Source: Paramecium octaurelia (Eukaryota > Ciliophora > Oligohymenophorea > Peniculida > Parameciidae). From it: a stretch of 64,000 nt of DNA. Under the pieces are notes generated by a model. It worked only from the letters and a program-made list of their open reading frames with translations. It was not told the DNA's origin and searched no databases. The stretch covers positions 213,072-277,071 of the forward strand of contig CAJJDP010000124.1 in assembly GCA_905182995.1 (NCBI GenBank). Reading direction: 5' to 3'. The stretch's first letter is position 1. Every line of letters starts with the position of its first letter. Below, in pieces: positions 12,637 to 23,246 of the stretch. A program made the position numbers and the translations under genes.

Positions 12637-12654
12637 CTAGATTTATATGTTATA

Positions 12655-13178
12655 TCATTTCCTTAAGTAAATTCTTTTAATTCTTTCAATTTCTTATTGT
12701 GTCATAAACGAATTCATAATTTTCTCCCTTTCCCTCAAATAGGCAGCTGAGTCCGAAATCACTCCTCTTTAGACACCAGAAGGGGCAGTGTAACTTAGTT
12801 CCACTTTGATTGGAGAATTCTATTTTATTTCCTTTTTGTAAACGTCTCTATCGTATTCGTATTGCTGCGTTTATAAATGCTTATTATTATAATTCGGTCG
12901 GTAATTATAGGAATTCTAGTACCGTTCTTCCACTAAGGATTAATTCAAATCCCTGGGTTAATGCTGGTAATAAGAATATTGTAATTCATTTCGCTTGTAA
13001 TTCCTCTTGAATTCCTCATATCTTGCCAATTGCTAATCCAATCGACTTTGCTCGTCTCTTTTATAGAATGCACTGGATGTCCTATTCTATTCGGGTATAT
13101 AATCTCTATATAGATGATAAACAGAATACGGGATTTGGACATTCCTAAATTTGAAAGACTTCGTTGAGGCTGATTCAT
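12655..13178 (-). CDS. Hypothetical Q/N/Y-rich protein
   Basis: A hydrophilic, Q-, N-, R- and Y-rich protein of about 160 residues. The main exon is clear (for example KRDEQSRLDQQLARYEEF and QNSPIKVELSYTAPSG) and ends at TGA 12655-12657. The 5' end is uncertain. ATG at 13176-13178 is out of frame with the main exon unless an intron is removed. A 35-nt GTCC..ATAG candidate at about 13107-13141 restores the frame, but GTC is an atypical donor. I recognise no domain. The C-terminus REREKIMNSFMTQQEIERIK is helical. It lies downstream of the MEK-like kinase on the same strand, 43 bp from its stop. Confidence 0.6.
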
Positions 13179-13221
13179 TTCTGTTAATTATAAATAAGTA
13201 ATCATCAAATAAAAAGTAAAT

Positions 13222-14387
13222 TCAAATTTCCTCTATAGACAATTGCAGCCATTGTTTAAAGACATCGATTTTAAGAGATGACGTGTACTTGATCGCTTTG
13301 GTTTACAACAACTCTTAGGCTTTGTTCCTATCTTTTGGTTCCTGTTGGAGACTATGAAAAGTATAATGAAAACAATGGAAATACCATCTGGATATGAAAT
13401 GAATGGTGTTTTCTGATATGGCATGTTTGTGTTGCTGAAAGTAATCATCAATTTTGAAATTCTTGCTCATTTAAATGTATTCTATCATGCTCATTTTTTT
13501 GGCATCGAATTCGAATGGCAAGAGACCTGTGATGCATTGCATAGTCATCATGCCCACACTCCAAATATCACAGTCATAACCATATTCCTCTCCGTTTAAT
13601 CTTTCAGGAGACATGTATTAAATAGTACCAATAAATGTATCAAATTTCTGATCCGAATTCTCACTAACAGAACAAATGCCAAAATCACCAATTTTAACCT
13701 CTCCCCTTTTATTGATCAGTATATTATGCGGTTTGATGTCTCGGTGTATGATGTGTTTGTTTGTGTGCAGGTAATCCAAGCCTTGAAGAACTTCTTTGAT
13801 TATCAACATAGTTATGGATTCTGGGATTTTCTTAGTTTTTTCTAAGATTATCTGCAAAGATCCCATATCCATGTACTCCATCACTATGTAGATTTCACCC
13901 TTTGAATAAAATGCTCCGTAACATTGGACAACATATTGGGAATTGCAATCAATAAGGGCCTTTAATTCTTTCTTCAACAGAGACTCCTATACATCATTGC
14001 TAACATAGTGTATTTTCTATGTGGGGTTAAGATATAATGAAGATACTTTCAATGCGTAATAATCTTGAGTGGGTTTGTGAAGTACTTTCTCAACACTACC
14101 ATAATTTCCTTAGCCTAATTTACAGACAATTTCAAAATCTTCCAATTTGAGATCCTTGAAGTGTTTTGATTCCATGTAAGTAATGTCTATTGGAGTAGGA
14201 GGAGATTTAATACTTTTGGTGAAGGTAAGCCCTTTAGAATTAAGACGAAACTGACTAAGGACCAAAGATCCATTGGCTGATCTGAAAATAGAAGGGATGT
14301 CTCTTACATATTTTGCATTTTCTGTGGCTCTTCAGTTGCGAGAGAACGCAAATTCAGTCTCCTTCTCGTTGAATCATTGGATTGCAT
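13222..14387 (-). CDS. MEK-like (MAP2K family) protein kinase
   Basis: A 368-residue kinase. Introns at 14282-14307 (26 nt) and 13352-13384 (33 nt) are required; the second restores FISRCLQQEPKDRNKAQELL, the normal last subdomain. A further 30-nt GTA..TAG segment at 14017-14046 is a multiple of three without TGA and is probably also an intron, since removing it gives YALKKIHYV. Motifs: glycine loop LGQGNYGSVEKV (about residue 79), VVQCYGAFYSKGEIYIVMEY, catalytic loop HIIHRDIKPHNILIN, magnesium site KIGDFGIC, GTIQYMSPERL. The YGAFYS and YMSPERL blocks are typical of MAP2K/STE7 kinases. The activation loop is rich in Ser and Thr. A short N-terminal extension could hold a docking site. It is divergent with the ZC2HC1 gene across 146 bp. 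Confidence 0.88.
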
Positions 14388-14533
14388 TAATTTATTATAT
14401 TTATATTTAAGTATCGTGTCTTGTTAAATTTAGACAAAGTGTTCTTGATTGCGAGAGACTCGAAATAGAAATTCCGAGATATCGCGATAAAATAGTGATC
14501 AATAACTTATTTCCCATTTTAATTATAATAAAA
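14388..14533. promoter_or_regulatory. Probable shared promoter of the divergent MEK-like and ZC2HC1 genes
   Basis: Only 146 AT-rich bases separate the two divergent ATGs, so the promoters of both genes must lie here or overlap coding sequence. No motif can be named with confidence. The call rests on position only. Confidence 0.4.
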
Positions 14534-16174
14534 ATGTATTAGGGATCCAACCTTTCTCGTACAGGCCAGATGGCTGTATCGAACGAGCAGGTCTCCAACT
14601 AGCTAAAACTACTCAAGGCTAAGATGAGCAATCGCGACACTTGGTAATAGGGAACCAATCAGCAACTAGACGGTTATCCCCATACTCAACCTACCAAACC
14701 ATCGCAATCGCCTCTCTATCCCAAAAGTGACTACGATTTCTACACCATGAAACAACAATAGCAGCAGTAAATGCAATCCAGCTCTCAGCCTAAAATCACT
14801 GATCCACGCACTCTCAATTACTAACAATTGCAACAATACAAACAACAACAAGTACCCCCTCCTCAGAATGCCAATCGAAACGATCCCTATCTAGGTATGA
14901 ATGCCATTAATAGACTCAACTACTACGATTAACTTTAGAAGTATAAGGAAGATCCATACAAAAAGAGTAACAACTTAAACAATTACAATGCTCCCCAGAG
15001 CTATTATGAGCAATAATTAAACAAGCGCCAATAATAACAACAATTAGTATAATAGCCTCCTAAATATTACGATGATGTCTTAACTAAAAAATAATAATCC
15101 TATGGATATTAGTAAAATAATAATTATGATTTCACCCAATAGCCAGTTTCATTGCAAAATAAGTATGATTATATGAATTACAATAACAATTACTCAAATA
15201 ATGCTCTATACAACAATAATATGTAGTGGCAAAACCCAAACCAAAACAACATCTATAACAATAATAATAACAATAACAATAACAATAACTACAATTATAA
15301 TTAGTAATAATAGTCATCTCAATCAAATCAGTATAATCTATATGGGAATCAGAATCTAAATATAAATTAGAATATCAATTCATAATAGCAGCAATCCTCA
15401 TACAATCAATATAATTACAATTAAAATCCTTAATCTTTATCTCCACTCAAATAGCAACAACCACAACCTACCCAACAATAATTCAAGTACTCTCAACACA
15501 ATTCTTAACCTCAGTTTGAAAAAAGAGAAAGACCTATCGAAAGACAGTAAGATCCAATTCCAGAATTATACAAACCACCCTAATAATCCTACTAGCCATA
15601 AGAATAATAATAATAATAATACAACAAACCGCAACCCAGAAAGTAACAATAACCATAGCCACAATCATAGAATGCAAACAACAATAAAGCGTATAATCCC
15701 ATAGACGAATTGCCTGCTGTGGCTAAGAAAAATCAAACCAATCCAATTCCACCTGAGGAAGATGATGATGGGGACTTACAAGAGTGTCCAGAAGGATGCG
15801 GCAGAAGTTTCAAGGAAAATGTCTTGGACAAACATATTAAAGTATGCAAAAAAGTGTTCTAATCCAAAAGAAAAGAATTCAATTCCAAAGCACATAGATA
15901 AGTTAATTAAGAGTAAGCCAAATTGGAGAAGCAAGGGTTGGTTAAGGATAAGATTATTGAGAAGAAAAAGTAGATGGCTTAAAATGGAGATCCCAAATGG
16001 AAGAAACAATCTGAAGCATTTAGACAAATGATTAATGCAGCGAAGTCAGGAGGAACTGTCGATATTCAACCTTAAGATGACCTAGTTGAATGTCCTGGTT
16101 GTGGTCGTAAATTCAGTGAATAAGCTGCGGAAAGACATATTCCAGGCTGCAAAAAAAGGAACTTCAAAAGATGA
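14534..16174 (+). CDS. ZC2HC1-type zinc-finger protein with long Q/N-rich low-complexity region
   Basis: A 546-residue protein without introns; start and TGA (16172) share one frame. The first 400 residues are an extreme Q-, N- and Y-rich low-complexity tract, much of the Gln coded by TAA and TAG. It includes an AAT/AAC repeat near 15256-15298 coding poly-Asn. The C-terminus carries two C2HC fingers of the ZC2HC1 type separated by about 80 basic residues, with EAFRQMINAAKSGG between them as in animal ZC2HC1A/B. Finger 1 (CPEGCGRSFKENVLDKHIKVC) has three residues between its first cysteines instead of two. Finger 2 (CPGCGRKFSEQAAERHIPGC) is normal. The function of the family is poorly known. 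The N-terminal region is prion-like in composition. Confidence 0.86.
15256..15298 (+). repeat. AAT/AAC trinucleotide repeat coding poly-Asn
   Basis: About 40 bases of alternating AAT and AAC triplets inside the low-complexity part of the ZC2HC1-like gene. Being in frame, length changes would only change the Asn run. Confidence 0.75.
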
Positions 16175-16198
16175 TTAATTATATATTATTAACTATTT

Positions 16199-18334
16199 AT
16201 GTCCAAAAGATTACCTTCACTCTCTGTTGATTCCTCCAGAGTTGTTTAATTCGTTCATTACGGTATACTCATTTGTGTTATCTAGGCCAGGCACTTGCTG
16301 AAATGGGAATGGGTTTTAAAGCACTTCAACAATATGATTATGCGTTGGAACTTAACCCGAAGAGTCCTATAGTTTTTCATCAAAAAGGTTATATCAATAA
16401 TTACATCCTTTAGGATTGTTGTACTTCCAAAAAGAACAATACATCCACGCCTTGCATTGCTATGAATAAGCCTTGCTCCAAGCCAATCAACTCAATATAT
16501 ATTTTGATAAAGGCAATGCTCATTTGGCCTTGAATCAAGTTGATAAGGCCATAGAATGCTACACCATTGCCTAATAGTATTTCAACGATCGGAAGGAAGT
16601 CTATTATCAATTAGGAGTTGCTCATTATTAGAAAAATAGTATTGTAACAGCCCTGAAAAATCTTATGCAGGCTATCAAATTAGATCCCAAGTATATTCTG
16701 GCCATCCAAAAACTAGGAGATATTTACTATGATCTTAAGATGTATAAGAAGGCCTTAAAAACCTATGACAAAATTTTAAGAATTGATGGTCTCAATCATA
16801 AAGCCATTTATAGTAAAGGCTTGATATTTTTTGAAATTAATGAAAAGGAAAAAGCCTTGGTTTGCTTTGAAAAGTGCATTCTCTTGTAACCAAACAACGC
16901 AATGCCTTACTTTAATAAAGGAGTCATACTGTTATAAAATAATGAACACAGAGAAGCCCTAAAAAACTTTAAGTTGTCTCTGAAAAGAAATCCTTAAAAT
17001 TACCAAGCAAAATTTAATTTGGGTTTATCGTATTAAAAATTAGGAATTTTTGATAAAGCTTTGTTGCAGTATAGCAAATGCCAACCAACTCATGAGGTGC
17101 TATTCAATTCAGGTTTAATACAATAATAGTTTAAATTATATTATAAATCCCTTGATTTGTTAAAAAAAGCAATAAAATTGAAATAAGACAAACCAGAATA
17201 TTGGTATCATTTGGGTATCAATTATTACTTTCTAGATAACATTACGGAGACTGCAAACTGCTTTGAAAAAGTTATTGCTTTAGGAGGCTTATGGATTATT
17301 GAGGATAACAACATTTAGCATCCTGCTATTATTTAATATCGATAGCAATTTATACAAAAACCAACAACCTACATCAACTACTATCATTAAGGCCGTATTT
17401 ATTGTTTATTGCACCAATTTCACTCAGCAATCAAATCATTTTAAAAAAGCAGTGAATTGAATTGCAGTTTTGTCTAATCCAAATTAGAATTAGCTAAGGT
17501 GTATGAAAGTCTGAAATTTTACAAAGAATCCATCCTAATCTATAAAGCAATTAATAATTAATAATCTTATCAATAATTAAGTGCACTCCTATCCCACTTG
17601 CAATTGCATAACGGTGCGGTCTACATATTGAATAAGATCTTGGAGACCGATCCAAAAAATGTCGAGGCACTATACAACAAAGGACTATCATTGTCTCAAT
17701 TGCATCAATTTGTGCCTGCTTTATAATGCTTTGAAGAAATTATACGTATTTAACCTAGATACATAGAGGCAATCTTTTAAAAGGCAATCACTTTAAAACA
17801 ATTAAATGAAAATGAGAAAGCCCAATCATAATTTAAAAAGATACTAAGCTTCTCCCCTGAAAATGAACTAATTCACCTTTTGTAAGGGCATACCTTTTTT
17901 CAACTTCAGCAGTATAATGAGGCTCGAACTGCTTACGAGAAAGCCATAGAAATAAATAATTCCTTTAATGAAGCCTACTTTGGATTAGGATTTATTTATT
18001 ATACCACCAAAGAATACTAATTATCTATTAAAATTTATAAGCAATACTTAGTGCAATGTCCCAAATCTAAATAGTTCTTGCTGGCTCTTGGTATTTATTT
18101 ATATCTAATAAAATAATAGCAAATTCTTTCCACAAACTAGGTAAACATAAAACAGCTCTGAAGAAATTGGATGAAATCTTGATACAGGATAAATATTCAT
18201 CCGAGGCTATCAACTGCAGAGCCATCATTTATTATGATCTTAAAAATTTCAAGTAGTCCTTTATAAATTTTTACAAGGCTATCCATTATAAGCCAAGATA
18301 GAATGAATTACTTAAATTTGTATATAATTCCTGA
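16199..18334 (+). CDS. TPR-repeat protein
   Basis: A 685-residue protein built almost entirely of tetratricopeptide repeats. Many 34-residue units are visible with the W/L-G-Y-A-F-A-P pattern, for example IQKLGDIYYDLKMYKKALKT, YNKGLSLSQLHQFVPALQCF and YFGLGFIYYTTKEYQLSIKI. Introns are 16263-16285 (23 nt), 16388-16413 (26 nt, GTTATA donor) and 18091-18119 (29 nt); each is needed for the frame. There is no other domain, signal or membrane segment, so it is a scaffold for protein contacts. Paramecium-type ciliates carry many TPR genes, several of them linked to intraflagellar transport or chaperone roles. I cannot say which applies. It starts 24 bp after the ZC2HC1 gene on the same strand. Confidence 0.87.
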
Positions 18335-18470
18335 ATTTTAAAGGATACCTTTAACTAGATCTTAGTTGAAATTTTTTATTAATATTCTAAATTAAACAAC
18401 TAATTTCAACTTCAAGTATCTTAAAAAATATGGCAAAATAAATAAAATCAAATAATTCAATAGTTGAGGA

Positions 18471-19178
18471 TCAATTTTTAACTATTTTTACAAAGGAATT
18501 GTTTCTGCTTCTATAGGGTTTCTTTGATTGGTGTTGAGAAGACTATTAATCCAATTTTACTAGTCTACTTGTATTGCAATAATAGGAGTTTGATTTGTCA
18601 GAGTCAACTGTGCTAATTTCAGTCAGAACTGCCAATTATTATGTGTCTGGCTTTTCTGCTAATTTTGCTTAGAGCTCTTTACTTTGATTTCTTAATTCAA
18701 TTATTTGTTAGTCTGTTCTTAGTGGGAGGGCACTTTAGCAAATCAATAATTTTTGTTTCATTTCTTAAATTTCTCTCTTGATTTAAAAGTTTTAATCGAT
18801 TATTGCGGTGTTCTAATCCTCTAATTTTTTGCGTTTTTATAATTATTCTTGGTTCTCCCTCATCATTTATTGATATTGTTCACTCAGATTTCTATTCTGC
18901 TCCATTTTGGACATTATCTATTAATATACATCTTTGCTAACTAAAACATTATTAATTGGTTTCTCTTTATTTTAAATGTCTTTTATTGTTTTTTGGGAAT
19001 TAATCATATGTAAAGCCTGAAAACTGAACTCAAGAGGAAAGTCAACAAATGAATCTTAGGTTAGAAATAAAAAGTTATTGTTATCATCTAAGATTGAAGT
19101 CTCTTGTTAAGAATTATTGAATAGTTCAGTCAATTAATTCACAGACAAAAAGATGGGCTTAACAACTTAATCTTGCAT
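18471..19178 (-). CDS. Coiled-coil protein, unknown function
   Basis: A 235-residue intronless frame from ATG 19176-19178 to TGA 18471-18473. The middle (about residues 80-160) is a charged coiled coil (SEQYQQMMRENQEQLQKRKK). The N-terminus is mixed and the C-terminus is basic and Ser-rich (QSKKPYRSRNNSFVKIVKN). No domain is recognised. It is convergent with the TPR gene, 136 bp apart. Confidence 0.65.
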
Positions 19179-19755
19179 AAATAATAATATAATTATGATG
19201 AATCTATCGATTTTATACTCTCAATTAAGCAAATAAATTTATCTTATATAATTATATATATACATTTGTTTTTTTAAATAGTCTTGATAATTCAGTTATA
19301 TCATTTGATTCAGACAGATATAAATTTATCTTCTTGTCAAAACAATCTTAAATGATTCTTGATTTCATAGTTCATTCGCATATTAAATATTATTTTTATG
19401 ACTTATAAAGGAATTTTAACCTTTTTTTATGTATTGCTTTCATATATATATATTAATAAATAATGGAAGAGTTGCGTATATCAATGTTTAGTTTCTCTTA
19501 CACTAAAAAACATTGAAGGGATTAATACTAAGTTTGCAAGGCAAGCATAGAAGATGTTTTGGGGGGAGAAGTAATTAATAAAATATAGGGATTCTAGAAA
19601 TCAACAGAAGTTTGATGTAAATTTATTTTGAATTGAAGTGATAATTATATAATTTATGTAACAAAGTTAGGAAAATGTTTAGAATCTAATTTTAAATTAT
19701 TGCTTAGTAGGGTTGGGTAAGAAGTAAAGTCCGATGATGAAAAATCAAAGAAGTA
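19179..19755. other. AT-rich intergenic region with one weak ORF
   Basis: Divergent spacer between the coiled-coil gene (-) and the DENND4-like gene (+). It contains an ATG at 19463 that, with a 28-nt intron (GTTTCT..GAAG), would give about 40 residues ending at TGA 19613. The segment around 19530-19570 is the least AT-rich part. This could be a short upstream exon or gene, but I cannot support either. Nothing else is seen. Confidence 0.4.
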
Positions 19756-22297
19756 ATGTAGAGTGGATATTTAATAGGGTCGTTGACTTCAATTGAATTG
19801 CATGAAAATAAATGCATGACCTTATATAATGAACAATTCACAATTCTGTAGGAATCATTAGATATCTTGGGAAATGGGAAACTATTTCTGAATTGCATGT
19901 ATAATGAGCAAAACAAGGATCCAATAACTAACATTGCATTTATTGATGTCAAAGTTAAGGAAAGCCAAATCCAATTTAATTACAGATACAGCCTATGTCC
20001 GATCATAAAGAAGGTGAACGTTATGAAATCAATTCAAATCACTGATTGGGGTCTCATCAAAGATAAGGAGCTCTTTGACATTAGTCCTTATTTGACCGAA
20101 TAGAATACATGCTATGTACTGTGTTATACTAGAAAAACAGATTATCGTCCAATAATAAACTTGGTTTTGGAAGACTATGATCCACTCCACTATTTATAGG
20201 ACATTGTGCAATTTAGTTCATTTAGCACGAAGCAATTACAAATTATAAGATGTAACCATTTCTTGTTTAACATCATTCTTAGAAAAGCCTCCCTTAGAGC
20301 AGACCTACACTCCTGAAATACTTGACCTCTACCCATTTTGTTACAAGGAATCCCAAAAACAGAAACACATTTAAAATTTGTTCAATGACAATCCTGCCAT
20401 CAGCAATTACTGCATTCCAGAAGGCATCCAGATAGTACAGAAGACTCAAACCCAATTGCAGAACCTAAACCCATTGACCTATTATTAATTAATGCAATCT
20501 CCCAAGGGTGATCTCATATACATCTATTGTTTACGCTATTATGAACAATTAACCAAAAAGTAAGCTTAGAAACTTAGGTTGGAGAATTACAGCAATCTTT
20601 TCATCCCGAAAGTCATGGCTCTCATAAGTTATCAGAACTTCACTAGTCAATTTTCATAATTGTTGACCTACTTATATTCCATCAGAGAGGATCCACAAAT
20701 TGAAGTAAGCAAATCAAATTATCAATTTTAGTAACATATTGAAAGAGTGATCTAATATCTAAAATATCCCATCAATCTCGAAAAGATCTCCCTAAAACTA
20801 ATTATAAACGACTAACAATTTCTATTTCAAAAGCATATCAGATATCCAACATGCCAATTGAAATCAATAGACTATGTTATGAATAATATCAACTTGGATA
20901 ATATCATTTAACTCTATACCGCTGTCTTAACAGAGAGAAAAATCAGACTATGTTCGAATTCAATAGTGAATCCAGGCTATGTAATAGAAGCCTTGATGAC
21001 CTTCATCTACCCTCTACAATATTAAAAATTGTTGATCTGCTATTTGAATTACGACAATTCATAAATTATCGAAACTCCAGAGCCATATATTGTGGGCTTA
21101 CTTGAAACTTTGCCACAACCAGCATGTGAATCTGAAGGATATAAATTTAGTTTGGACTGCAATGTGGCTTTTCATGTTTCTCCTCCTCCTGAATTGCCCC
21201 TCATTGATAAATTAAGGAGAAAGTTAGAACCTTTCACCAAATAAGAAATCAATGAACCAAATGCAAGGAAGATCAAAGAGATTTTCCTCAAGATAAACTT
21301 GAAAATCCTTGATCATGCATTTGATTACGATATCAAACAAAGGAACTGGAGCGTTTCATTTTAAAAGAAGAAACAGTCCTAGTATCCAGTCAAAAGTAAA
21401 TTTTGGGAAATCTTCTCAAGAACTCAACTCTTGTGTTCGTTTATAGACAACAATCAATCGAATCGATAACTAGCTTCCTATTTTACTTATTTTAATGCTT
21501 CTTTCTAACAAGTGAATGAAAATAACAATAGCAAGATATTTGCTGATATCAAAACTATTAATATTAATGATCAATCTAATCTATTACTTCCAGCAAAATA
21601 AAAATAATCATTTTTCCCATATCTTACTCCTTACTATTATATTAGAGACAAATAAACTGCCTTATAAGCACAAGTCTATAGAACTTGGTTGCAAATTATT
21701 CATATGACTTAATTAGATAGTAAAGAATTCTATGAATTAGCAATTTATCTCAAAAAAGAGATTCCGTATATTGAAGACTTCATTCAACAAAAGGATCATG
21801 TTTAATTGCAGTAATATGATGATTTGAATGACTTGTAATTTATATTTTAAAATGAATGTCCTCATTGCAAGAGATAAATTTTGATAGAGGAAATATTGCA
21901 TAAGATTCCCCCCACTTACTTACGATAAACCATAAGGTGCTCAAAGAGGAAGGGTTGTGGCAAGCAATTTACTCCCAAAATGACTATTTTCAATGTTGGA
22001 GAATTCGATCTACTAAATATCCATCAATTGCACTTCCAATTGGACTCATTAAAGGTGTTTGAACCGAAGTTTTTTAAGAGTACGGAATTCTGGAATCTAA
22101 TCTTTTACTTTAGAGTGTTCAAACTTCCGATTCCATTTATTAATGAGAATGAGGAAGCGTATTATTGCTTCAAGTAAAAGGAGAGTAGGCAAAAAGGGAA
22201 TAACATTAGTTTGAGTGAAAATTTGAAAGCCTTACAAACTAAGAAGGTAGTGTAAACTAAAATAATATAATATGGGGAATGTAGTTCGAGAAAATGA
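19756..22297 (+). CDS. DENND4-like protein: MABP and DENN domains plus zinc ribbon
   Basis: An 836-residue protein, probably a guanine-nucleotide exchange factor for a Rab GTPase. One intron, 20252-20282 (31 nt). From about residue 35 an MABP-like module is visible (PITNIAFIDVKV ... NTCYVLCYTRKTDYRPIINL), then a uDENN start (TPEILDLYPFCYKES, SNYCIPEGI), a central DENN (FIPKVMALISYQNF, LYTAVLTERKIRLCSNS, EALMTFIYPLQYQKLL, ETPEPYIVGLL) and a downstream DENN. The C-terminus has a Cys-rich element, NECPHCKRQI ... CSKRKGCGKQFTPKMTI. MABP followed by tripartite DENN and a C-terminal Cys motif is the DENND4 order, in compact form. The start ATG follows an in-frame TGA closely. TGA 22295 is 21 bp from the TGA of the next, convergent gene. 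Confidence 0.83.
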
Positions 22298-22318
22298 TAT
22301 ACCTAAATACACATATAT

Positions 22319-22978
22319 TCATTTATTCAATTACTTCTTCTTTAATTACTTTAATAAATTCAATGCTTAGACACTCAATTATTCGTTGAGTTCAGTCTTC
22401 TGGATTTGTTTCCCAATTGATTGAGTTTGAATCCTCGATCTAAAAAGGGATTTGGTTTGAGTTTGCAATCTGCCCGCCTTCAGTCGTTTGATCAAGTTGG
22501 TCAAGGCCTCAGAATTATACATGAGCCTCCTTTGCTTGTTTTCCACTTCGACATTGTATGGGGTCATGAAGTACAAATTTTTCTATTTAGATTATTGCAA
22601 AATCTCTAAAATCTGACCAAATAATTATGACAACTCACCGACGTCTTGAATATCTTCCTTCGAACATTCTAATAAGTTGCAACATTGTCTGGCCTTCTCT
22701 TGCAATTCGGTGTGTGGCACTTCAGTTTTTCCTGGATCATCAAGTAACTTCAAATTATCTTGGATGTTGTCACTCACTGCGCAATCCTTGCTTGCATTGC
22801 TCATATTAGTAATAGACATGATTTCAAAGGGCATAGGCTTGATTTCGATCTTACCTAAAAGCTAACTTAAGAGTCTATTCTTGGCTCTATATTGTCTGGG
22901 ATACATTCGCTTTTCTATTCTTTGGCCAAGAAATTGATGAGATTGCTCTTATGTGAAATACTAACATTAATCAAGCAT
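22319..22978 (-). CDS. Hypothetical protein, mostly helical
   Basis: A 219-residue intronless frame, ATG 22976-22978 to TGA 22319-22321. It has a hydrophilic N-terminus with RMYPRQYRAKNRLLSQLLGK, a middle with two Cys-Cys-containing helices and a basic C-terminal helix (LIKRLKAGRLQTQTKSLF). No domain, signal or membrane segment is recognised. A GTGAGT..GTCAG stretch near 22620 resembles an intron but is not needed, since the frame is open through it. Confidence 0.6.
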
Positions 22979-23246
22979 GATTTAATATTTAATATATAGT
23001 TCACGAATTCAAATATATAGCATTTGGATTGAGCATATACATTACAATATTAAAGATAAATTAATGATAATTGACTTTAAAACAATGTATCAACATCTCG
23101 CTTTTTTTAATAAATCTCAAAAGCAATTGACTCCTGATTCAAATAATCCCCGAACTTTAAGCATTGAAGAACTATCGTTTAGTGATAGAATTCCCTCCTC
23201 CTCTTAGTTGGTCTGCTCTTTGTTTTTACTTATTAATAAATTAATA

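Noticed and set aside
13233-13451. ORF starting MMITFSNTNMPY
   Set aside because: Wrong frame over the 3' end of the MEK-like kinase. The correct frame with a 33-nt intron gives the kinase's last subdomain.
23085-23246. Possible 54-residue extension or small gene upstream of member A
   Set aside because: It is in frame with member A but would bury the signal peptide. The hydrophobic N-terminus at 23247 is the better start.
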